This document shows positions 58,028-64,000 of a stretch of DNA of 64,000 bases, piece after piece (the first letter of the stretch is position 1; each line of letters starts with the position of its first letter). Origin of the DNA: Kribbella sp. ALI-6-A (GTDB taxonomy: Bacteria > Actinomycetota > Actinomycetes > Propionibacteriales > Kribbellaceae); assembly GCF_001984195.1 (NCBI RefSeq), contig NZ_MTQN01000008.1, positions 496,001 through 560,000 of the forward strand, read 5' to 3'. Under the pieces are notes generated by a model. That model had not been told where the DNA came from, ran no database searches, and saw nothing but the letters and a program-made list of their open reading frames with translations. The position numbers and the translations under genes are program-made.

Positions 58028-59473
58028 TCACCATGAGCCGCGGTGGTCCGGGACCATGAAGGCGAGCGGCACGATCAGCACCAGTACCGCCGCGAACACC
58101 ACGAAGCTGTGCGCCTGCGCGACACCCGGGTGCGCGGCGTGCGACAGGATCGTCGTGGTCACCGAGACCGCGATGATGCCGCCCGACTGGCGGAACATGC
58201 CGCGTAGCCCGGCGATCGCGGAGATCTGGTCCGGCGCGAGCTGCAGCGAGGCGTTGTTCGACGCGGGGATCGACAATCCCATGCCGATCCCGGTCACGGC
58301 GGCGGCCACGGCCAGCCACCCGTACGGCGCGAGGCCGTGCGGTGCCAGTGACATGATCGTCATGCCGCCCGCGACCAGCAGGAAGCCGCCGATCATCGGC
58401 GCCCGGTAGCCGGTCCGGCGGAGCGCGAAGACGGCCAGCCCGGCGACGCAGATCATCCCGACGGCCCTTGCCGTGAGCAACGTTCCGGCCTGCAGCGGCT
58501 GGATCCCGTAGCGGGCTTCGGCGTACAGGGGGACGAGGGCGCCGAAGCCGAGCACGGCGGCGCCGTACAGGAGGTTGATCGCGTTCATCACGGCGAAGCC
58601 GCGGCCGCGCAGCAGCTTGACCGGGATGAACGGGTCGGCGGACCGGTTGGCGTGCCGCAGGAACAGGAAACCGAAGCACAGCGCGAGCACTTCGCTCGCG
58701 ATGAACAGCGGATCCGACGCCGAAGCGCCGCCGCTGCCCAGCGAGCTGATCCCGAACATGCCGAGCAGGATCGTCACGGCGAGCAACCCGGCGCCGACCA
58801 GGTCGATCCGGGCGGCCTGCTTCGGCGCGCTGTGCGGCACGAACTTCCAGGCCAGCAGGATCAGCAGGACGCCGGCCGGGACGTTGACCAGGAAGATCTC
58901 CCGCCACGACCAGTAGGTGACGATCACGCCGCCGATGATCGGGCCGAGAATGCCGCCGATCGGGAAGATCGAGGTGAACATGCCGACCGCGCGGTCCCGG
59001 TCGCGGCCGAACTGCTCGGCCACGATGCCGGTCGCGGTCGGCATGAAGGCGCCGCCGCCGATCGCCTGGAAGGCGCGGAACACCACCAGTAGGTAGATGT
59101 TGCCGGCCAGGCTGCAGGCCAGCGAGGCGAGCGTGAACAGCACGGCGGCGCCGAGAAAGATCTTCTTGCGCCCGAACTGGTCGCCGAGCCGGCCGGCCAC
59201 CGGCATCACCAGGATCTGGCCGAGGGCGTAGATGGTGATCGTCCAGCCGCTCCAGTTGAGCTGCGCGTGCAGGTCGCGCTGGATCGCGTTGAGTGCGGTG
59301 GCGACGATGGTCTGGTCGATCGAGGCCATCAGCAGCGCGATCGACACGATCGGGAACACCACCCAGCGGCGTGGCGACGGCTCGCCCCCGGCGGGTGGCG
59401 GTGGGGTCTGCCCGGCCACCGGCCCGTTCGTGGCCGGGGTGGTGGCGGCTGGGAGACTCTGGGATTCCATCAC
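58028..59473 (-). CDS. MFS exporter (DHA2/EmrB-like)
   Basis: A 481-residue membrane transporter with about 12-14 helices. The DHA2 motif A is LGDQFGRKKIFLGAAVLF, motif C is GIGMGLSIPASNNASLQL. The N-terminal RRWVVFPIVSIALLMASIDQTIVATALNAIQRDL is typical of drug/proton antiporters. It faces the MarR gene; the palindrome between them suggests MarR represses it. Probably exports a toxic organic compound. Confidence 0.92.
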   Translation of the reverse strand: MMESQSLPAATTPATNGPVAGQTPPPPAGGEPSPRRWVVFPIVSIALLMASIDQTIVATALNAIQRDLHAQLNWSGWTITIYALGQILVMPVAGRLGDQFGRKKIFLGAAVLFTLASLACSLAGNIYLLVVFRAFQAIGGGAFMPTATGIVAEQFGRDRDRAVGMFTSIFPIGGILGPIIGGVIVTYWSWREIFLVNVPAGVLLILLAWKFVPHSAPKQAARIDLVGAGLLAVTILLGMFGISSLGSGGASASDPLFIASEVLALCFGFLFLRHANRSADPFIPVKLLRGRGFAVMNAINLLYGAAVLGFGALVPLYAEARYGIQPLQAGTLLTARAVGMICVAGLAVFALRRTGYRAPMIGGFLLVAGGMTIMSLAPHGLAPYGWLAVAAAVTGIGMGLSIPASNNASLQLAPDQISAIAGLRGMFRQSGGIIAVSVTTTILSHAAHPGVAQAHSFVVFAAVLVLIVPLAFMVPDHRGSW

Positions 59474-59485
59474 CAGTCAGAGTAC

Positions 59486-59505
59486 ATTGCTTGCCAGCAG
59501 GCAAT
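59486..59505. promoter_or_regulatory. MarR operator between MFS and MarR genes
   Basis: ATTGCTTGCCAGCAGGCAAT: TTGC-N10-GCAA inverted repeat typical for MarR-family operators, in the 44-bp gap between the divergent starts at 59473 and 59518. Confidence 0.75.
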
Positions 59506-59517
59506 AAAGGGGTAGAG

Positions 59518-59955
59518 ATGTCCGACACCGAGACGTTGAACAGGTTGCGCGGCGTGATCTCGCGGCTGGCGCGCGAACTCAACGCCACGGCGACCGACGA
59601 GGGCCTGACGCCCACCCAGGCGTCGGTGCTCGGCCTGATCGCGTTCCGCGGGCCGCTCGGACTGACCGAGCTGGCCCAGCTCGAGGGCCTGAACCCGACG
59701 ATGGTCTCGCGGGTGATCGGCCGCCTGACCGAGCTCGGCCTGATCCAGCGCGACCCGAACCCGGCCGATCTGCGGGCGATCCAGGTCGAGGCGACCGACC
59801 AGGGTCGCGAGCTGCACCAACGGATCAAGCTGTTGCGCACCGAGGCGATCGGCAAGTGCCTGGACCAGCTCCCCGAGGAATCCGCCCGCACGATCATCGA
59901 CGCGCTGCCTGCTCTGGAGGAACTGGCCCAGGCTCTGCGCTCGACGCACAACTGA
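59518..59955 (+). CDS. MarR-family repressor of the MFS exporter
   Basis: A 145-residue winged-helix regulator: LNRLRGVISRLARELNATATDEGLTPTQASVLGLIAFRGPLGLTELAQLEGLNPTMVSRVIGRLTELGLIQRDPNPADLRAIQVEATDQGREL. The D-R (NPADLRA) wing is present. It begins at ATG 59518 after AAAGGGGTAG. It is divergent from the MFS exporter. A drug-responsive repressor, as in EmrR-type systems, is likely. Confidence 0.93.
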   Translation: MSDTETLNRLRGVISRLARELNATATDEGLTPTQASVLGLIAFRGPLGLTELAQLEGLNPTMVSRVIGRLTELGLIQRDPNPADLRAIQVEATDQGRELHQRIKLLRTEAIGKCLDQLPEESARTIIDALPALEELAQALRSTHN

Positions 59956-59957
59956 GG

Positions 59958-60635
59958 TCAAGCGGCGTCGCGCCGCAGGAACGTCGAGGTCGACGCGGTC
60001 AGTGCCGCGACGGCCCAGGCGACGAGGGCAGCCGTCGACAGACCGATCGCCGGGTCGCTCTGGTGGAGCTGACTGCCGGCTTGCCCCGGGAGGTAGTCGC
60101 CGACGCGTCCCAGCAGCGGCAACGCGACGTACGCCAGCAGCAGGACCGTGACGAGGGCGGGGATCGTGCCGCGGAGCATCAGGCCGACTCCGTGGCCGAA
60201 GAGTGCGAGCACGGTGAGGTAGACGATCGTGCCTGCGGCGCTCACCACGGAGGTCTCGGCGAGGCGGTTCACCACCGCGAGGTGTGCCGCCGCGACGGTG
60301 AGCGTGGCGATGCCGGCGACCGTCAGCGCGCAGGCGATGGCTTTGGCGCAGGCGAGGAGCAGCCGGTCGGGCACGCTGATCAGCGACGTGACGATCTGCC
60401 GGTCGTCGTACTCGCTGGTGGCCGCGAGGATGCCGACCAGCACGACCCCGATCTGGCTGTACGTCGTGACCTGCACGGTAGCCGCGTCACCAGTAGCGCT
60501 GAGAGCCAGCGTGAGCAGACCAGTCAGTACGACGGTCGTCGCGGCCGCGAGAATCACGGCCGGCAGAGTCCGCAGCTTCAGCAGTTCGGACGCGACGACG
60601 TTGCCCGGACGTGGGCCGCCGGCCCGCTCAGGCAT
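59958..60635 (-). CDS. ABC-2-type exporter permease
   Basis: A 225-residue membrane protein with six likely helices: AVILAAATTVVLTGLLTLALSA, TTYSQIGVVLVGILAATSEYDDRQIVTSLISVPDRLLLACAKAIACALTVAGIATLTVAAAHLAV and others. The TSEYDDRQIVTSL loop resembles the ABC-2 permease family. It shares an eight-base overlap with the next gene and belongs with the ATPase gene at 61392. It is convergent with the MarR gene. Confidence 0.85.
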   Translation of the reverse strand: MPERAGGPRPGNVVASELLKLRTLPAVILAAATTVVLTGLLTLALSATGDAATVQVTTYSQIGVVLVGILAATSEYDDRQIVTSLISVPDRLLLACAKAIACALTVAGIATLTVAAAHLAVVNRLAETSVVSAAGTIVYLTVLALFGHGVGLMLRGTIPALVTVLLLAYVALPLLGRVGDYLPGQAGSQLHQSDPAIGLSTAALVAWAVAALTASTSTFLRRDAA

Positions 60636-61395
60636 CGCGCCGCGCGAACAGGAATCCACTGGCCAGCAGGATTCCGGCGGTCCACAGCGCCATCACCAGC
60701 CCACCCGTCAGCGGCGCCACGCCCGTCCCGGTGTCGCGGATGATCATGCGCAGCCCGGCCAGATCAGGGAAGTAGTACGCAACCGAAGTCACCTTGGACA
60801 ACAGGTACGTCACTGAGACCACCGACGAGTTGACGACCAGCACGATCAGCGGAATCACCCCGCTCCGGGTGACCCAGGTGATGCCGAACCCGATCAGCGC
60901 GCTCAACGTCCAGTACACCAGTCCACCGACCGCGCGGCCGCGCTCAGCGCCGTCCAACCCGTTGGCCAGCACGCTGTGCGGTCCGAGCAGCACGCTGGTC
61001 ACGGCGAGGACCCCCACGATCGCAGTCGTTGCCAGCACGACAGATGCGATCACCAACGCGAGTGCCTTACCGGCGACCAGCCGCCCCCGCTGCGGTACGG
61101 CGAGCAGGCTGGTCGTGATCTGGCGGCCACCACCGGCGTCCGTGCTGTTGCTGGTGTACTCGCTGCCCACCAGGACGACGCCCAGCACGATCGCCCCGAC
61201 CGCTCCCGGCATGACCAGCTGGAACACATTGTCCGCCGCGGACCCGTACGCCGTACCCGCGTCGAGCCGCTCGCGGAGGCCACCAGCGGTCAACGCGCCG
61301 ATTGCCACCTGGCCGGCAACGCTGAGACCACCGGCCAGCAAGGCGATCGGCAGCGACATCAGCTTCCGGAGTTCGGCGACGACGAGCTGCCTCAT
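60628..61395 (-). CDS. ABC-2-type exporter permease
   Basis: A 255-residue membrane protein with about six helices. It has the loop VLVGSEYTSNSTDAGGGRQITTSLLAVPQRGRLVAGKALALVIASVVLATTAIVGVLAVTSVLL, matching its neighbour in style, so the two are paralogous halves. The ATG at 61395 overlaps the ATPase stop by four bases. A longer frame upstream is not real because it runs over the ATPase. Confidence 0.88.
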   Translation of the reverse strand: MRQLVVAELRKLMSLPIALLAGGLSVAGQVAIGALTAGGLRERLDAGTAYGSAADNVFQLVMPGAVGAIVLGVVLVGSEYTSNSTDAGGGRQITTSLLAVPQRGRLVAGKALALVIASVVLATTAIVGVLAVTSVLLGPHSVLANGLDGAERGRAVGGLVYWTLSALIGFGITWVTRSGVIPLIVLVVNSSVVSVTYLLSKVTSVAYYFPDLAGLRMIIRDTGTGVAPLTGGLVMALWTAGILLASGFLFARRDA

Positions 61396-62096
61396 GCCTT
61401 GCCTCCGGCGGTCAACGTGAAGAACGCGTCTTCCAGACCGGCATGGTCGCCGACCACTTCGTCGATCGACCCCTGCGCGACAACGCAGCCGGCCGCGATC
61501 ACCACCAGGTCGTCCGCCGTACTGCTCATCTCGGCCATGAAGTGGCTGGACAGCAGCACCGTGCGCCCGTCGTCGGCCGCCGTACGGACGAGCCGGCGCA
61601 GCCAGCGGATGCCTTCGGGGTCGAGGCCGTTGACCGGTTCGTCGAGCACCAGGACCTCGGGATCGCCCAGCAGGGCGGTGGCGATGCCGAGCCGGCGGCT
61701 CATGCCGAGCGAGAACTTCCGGATCCGGGTACCGGCCGCGTCGGTGAGACCGACCTCGTCGAGTACCCGCGGCACCCGGTCCCGCGCGATTCCGTTGCTC
61801 AGGGCAACCCATTCGAGATGGGCCCGGGCGGTCCGGCTGCGATGGGCGCCGCTGCCTTCGAGCAGGGCGCCGACGGTCCGCAACGGCGACGCGAGCTCAC
61901 GGTAGGGCTTGCCGCCGATGGTGGCGGTGCCGCCGTCGGCGTGGTCCAGGCCGAGCAGGATGCGCAGCGTCGACGACTTGCCCGCGCCGTTCGGGCCGAG
62001 GAAGCCCGTGACGCGGCCGGGCAGTGCCCGGAAGCTGACGTCGCGCACGGCCGGCGTCCCGCGGTGGTGTTTGGTCAGGTGGGTTATCTCGATCAC
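61392..62096 (-). CDS. ABC exporter ATPase
   Basis: A 234-residue ATPase with Walker A GPNGAGKSST, the signature FSLGMSRRLGIATALLGDP (SLGMS, a common variant of LSGGQ), Walker B LVLDEPVNGLDPEG and switch His in LLSSHFMAEM. With the two permeases it forms an ABC-2 type exporter, often for antibiotics or lipids in actinobacteria. The response regulator gene ends 58 bp upstream on the same strand and may control it. Confidence 0.95.
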   Translation of the reverse strand: MIEITHLTKHHRGTPAVRDVSFRALPGRVTGFLGPNGAGKSSTLRILLGLDHADGGTATIGGKPYRELASPLRTVGALLEGSGAHRSRTARAHLEWVALSNGIARDRVPRVLDEVGLTDAAGTRIRKFSLGMSRRLGIATALLGDPEVLVLDEPVNGLDPEGIRWLRRLVRTAADDGRTVLLSSHFMAEMSSTADDLVVIAAGCVVAQGSIDEVVGDHAGLEDAFFTLTAGGKA

Positions 62097-62154
62097 GCGA
62101 GGAGTCTGTCGCCGCGCGCGCCCGCGCGGCAGCGGCCAAAGGTTGACTCTTCGC

Positions 62155-62799
62155 TCAGCGCTCGGCGAAGCCCGACTCGTAGGCGAGGATCACCAGCTGG
62201 GTCCGGTCGCGGACGTCGAGCTTGGTGAAGATCCGGCTCAGGTAGGTCTTCACCGTCGACAGGCTCAGGTACAGCTCGGCCGCCAACTCCTCGTTGGACA
62301 GGCCGCGCAGTACCGCGGCGACGAGTTCCAGCTCGCGCGGGCTCAACTGCTCGAAGGCTTCCGGCGTACGCCGGGCCCGCCGGCGCGAGACGTCGGCGAT
62401 CAGGCGCCGGGTGATCTCCGGCGACAGCATCGCCTGGCCGTCGTACACGGTGTGGATCGCGCGCAGGATGTCGGTCACCGGCGCGCTCTTCAGCAGGAAT
62501 CCGGTCGCTCCCGCACTCAGCGCCTCGTACACGTACTCGTCCAGGTCGAACGTCGTCAGCACCAGCACCTTCGTGGCGGGCAGCCGTGAGCAGATCACGC
62601 GGGTGGCGGCGAGTCCGTCGGTCCCCGGCATCCGGATGTCCATCAGTACGACGTCCGGCTGCAGCCGCGTCGCGAGCTCGATCGCCTCGTCGCCGGTCGC
62701 GCAACTGCCCAGCAGCTCGAGCTCCGGATCGCTGCCGACCAGCTCGGTCAACGCGGCGCGGACGCTGTTCTGGTCCTCCGCGACCACCACTCCGATCAT
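62155..62799 (-). CDS. two-component response regulator (NarL/LuxR type)
   Basis: A 214-residue response regulator. The receiver domain is MIGVVVAEDQNSVRAALTELV with the phosphorylated Asp54 (VVLMDIRMPGTDG), and the C-terminal LuxR helix-turn-helix is LSPRELELVAAVLRGLSNEELAAELYLSLSTVKTYLSRIFTKL. It overlaps the kinase gene by four bases. It probably controls the ABC exporter downstream on the same strand. Confidence 0.95.
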   Translation of the reverse strand: MIGVVVAEDQNSVRAALTELVGSDPELELLGSCATGDEAIELATRLQPDVVLMDIRMPGTDGLAATRVICSRLPATKVLVLTTFDLDEYVYEALSAGATGFLLKSAPVTDILRAIHTVYDGQAMLSPEITRRLIADVSRRRARRTPEAFEQLSPRELELVAAVLRGLSNEELAAELYLSLSTVKTYLSRIFTKLDVRDRTQLVILAYESGFAER

Positions 62800-63905
62800 C
62801 GCCGGTCCTCCGTCGGAATCACCGCGGCGATCCGGAAACCACCGTCGGGCAGCGGGCCGCAGGAGAAGTCCCCGTCGACCAGCTCCACACGCTCACGCAA
62901 CCCGACCAATCCGTAGCCCGCGCCCTCCGCAGGCGAGTCCGTGCCGGGCCCCGACAACACCTCGACCTCCACCGCCTCCGGACGCCCGGCGACAGTCACG
63001 GTGCAAGCAGCGCCCCGCGCATGCCGGACGGCGTTCGTGAGCCCCTCTTGCACCACCCGGTAGATCGTCGACTCCAGACTCGCCGGAACATGCTCGCGCC
63101 CGGTCAGCGACAGCTCAGCCCGTACGCCGGCCGGCCGCACGTCGGCGACCAGCTCGGTCAGTGCGTCCAGCCCCGGCGCCGGCGCTCGTTCGGCCGCTTC
63201 GGCGTCGTCCCGGGCGGCGCCGAGAACGATCCGGAGATCGGCCAGGGCCTGCCGGCCCGACTGCTCGACCCGGCTCAGTTCGCGCGACAGTCGCTCGGCG
63301 TCGCCGGAGGCCACGTGTGTCGCCACCCCGGCGGACAGCGTGATGCTGGTCAGCGAGTGCGAGACCACGTCGTGCACCTCCCGGACCAGCCGCAACCGTT
63401 CGGCCAGGACGGCCTGCTCCGCCTGCAGCCGGCCGTTCTCCGCGACCTCGGCCAGCTGTCGCCGGGTCGCCTCGCCGAGCGCCCAACTGCCGGTCAGGAC
63501 CAGGATGCTGATCAGCGCGTAGCGCGCGGCCTCGGCGGCCTCACGGGTGCCGGCGAATCCGAGCACTGTCACCCCGATCAGCACCGCCGTTCCGACCGTC
63601 CGCGCGATCTTCGCCGTGCTGCGCCGGACGGCGATCGGGTAAAGCGTCCAGGCAACGGCGACGAACGGGTCCTGGGTGGCGCCCAGCAGAGCACCGGCCA
63701 GCGTCGCCGTTGCGGTCAGGGCGAGCGCGGTCATCAGGAACCGGCCACGCAGTAGCAGCCCGGTCAGCAGGACGACGATCAGCCCGAGCTCCAGCAGCAC
63801 CCAGCGGCCGGGCAAGTCGACCGGCAGCCAGAACACCAGGACCACGAGCGTCGCGACGGCAGCGTTCAGCGCGACGCCGCCGGCGCGGACCGGAACACCG
63901 AGCAT
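62796..63905 (-). CDS. two-component sensor histidine kinase (HisKA_3 type)
   Basis: A 369-residue kinase. The N-terminal part has several membrane helices (about residues 10-130), then the H-box VREVHDVVSHSLTSITLSAGVATHVASG with the phosphorylated His (HDVVSH), followed by an HATPase part with VVQEGLTNAVRHARGAACTV (N-box) and GYGLVGLRERVELVDG (G-box). It senses a membrane-linked signal and phosphorylates the response regulator. Start at ATG 63905, chosen because the first membrane helix follows. Confidence 0.93.
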   Translation of the reverse strand: MLGVPVRAGGVALNAAVATLVVLVFWLPVDLPGRWVLLELGLIVVLLTGLLLRGRFLMTALALTATATLAGALLGATQDPFVAVAWTLYPIAVRRSTAKIARTVGTAVLIGVTVLGFAGTREAAEAARYALISILVLTGSWALGEATRRQLAEVAENGRLQAEQAVLAERLRLVREVHDVVSHSLTSITLSAGVATHVASGDAERLSRELSRVEQSGRQALADLRIVLGAARDDAEAAERAPAPGLDALTELVADVRPAGVRAELSLTGREHVPASLESTIYRVVQEGLTNAVRHARGAACTVTVAGRPEAVEVEVLSGPGTDSPAEGAGYGLVGLRERVELVDGDFSCGPLPDGGFRIAAVIPTEDRR

Positions 63906-63982
63906 GGGCCGACGATACGGGAGCCGCCGGCCGCCGTGACGAAATCGGGAGGCGCCGGGGCAGCGCATTCACCGAACATCGT

Positions 63983-63998
63983 ATACCGTCGACAGTAT
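63983..63998. promoter_or_regulatory. imperfect palindrome at the window end
   Basis: ATACCGTCGACAGTAT is a 16-base near-palindrome, upstream of the kinase start and directly before a possible ATG at 63997. It may be the operator of a regulator gene continuing beyond the window. Confidence 0.4.
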
Positions 63999-64000
63999 GA

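Overview
This 64 kb window is high-GC actinobacterial chromosome. The GC-rich third codon positions, the GTG/TTG starts with GGAGG-type ribosome sites, the dense one-component regulators (TetR, MarR, LysR, LacI, HxlR, WYL, XRE) and the sugar ABC systems fit a soil Nocardioidaceae/Kribbellaceae-like organism. I infer Kribbella or a relative; no rRNA or marker gene here proves it. All calls come from reading the sequence; no database search was run.

Left part (1-27.3 kb): small metabolic and regulatory units. They include an alpha/beta hydrolase (cut by the window edge), MarR/SnoaL/reductase genes, an SDR beside an XRE regulator, a TetR + SGNH hydrolase operon with a long perfect operator, and a secreted polyester-hydrolase (cutinase/PETase-like) gene behind its own TetR gene. 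There are also two LysR units, an HxlR gene facing a frameshifted metallo-beta-lactamase-fold gene, a Gfo/quinone reductase operon, an AlkZ-like + WYL pair facing an epoxide hydrolase, an M14 peptidase facing a TetR gene, a large GMC oxidoreductase and an ArsR-type regulator.

Middle (27.4-40.9 kb): the accessory region and the most interesting part. Three consecutive minus-strand genes encode secreted proteins: a trypsin-fold protein with two of three catalytic residues replaced plus FG-GAP/VCBS-like repeats; a 1360-residue ALF-repeat, Ala-rich coiled-coil protein whose C-terminus reads as a DddA/SCP1.201-like deaminase; and a NucA/NucB-family DNase. This looks like an undescribed DNA-targeting exported toxin operon. 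Beside it lies a decayed RHS gene with a 49-bp tandem duplication and a coupled two-helix membrane protein. Further right are relics of IS630, a Tn3 transposase, an XRE gene and a tyrosine integrase, ending at tRNA-Lys(CTT), the presumed old integration site.

Right part (40.9-64 kb): ordered chromosome. It carries a TenA/FAD-oxidoreductase operon facing a class V aminotransferase; a LacI-controlled glycoside locus (LacI, GH5, two permeases, binding lipoprotein, six-hairpin-type glycosidase candidate, Gfo oxidoreductase); a 47-bp repeat array; tRNA-His(GTG); oligoribonuclease; a methyltransferase with an internal His-Gly run; a GNAT enzyme; a cold-shock protein; an MFS exporter facing MarR; and an ABC exporter followed on the same strand by a two-component system (histidine kinase then LuxR-type regulator upstream of the ABC genes).
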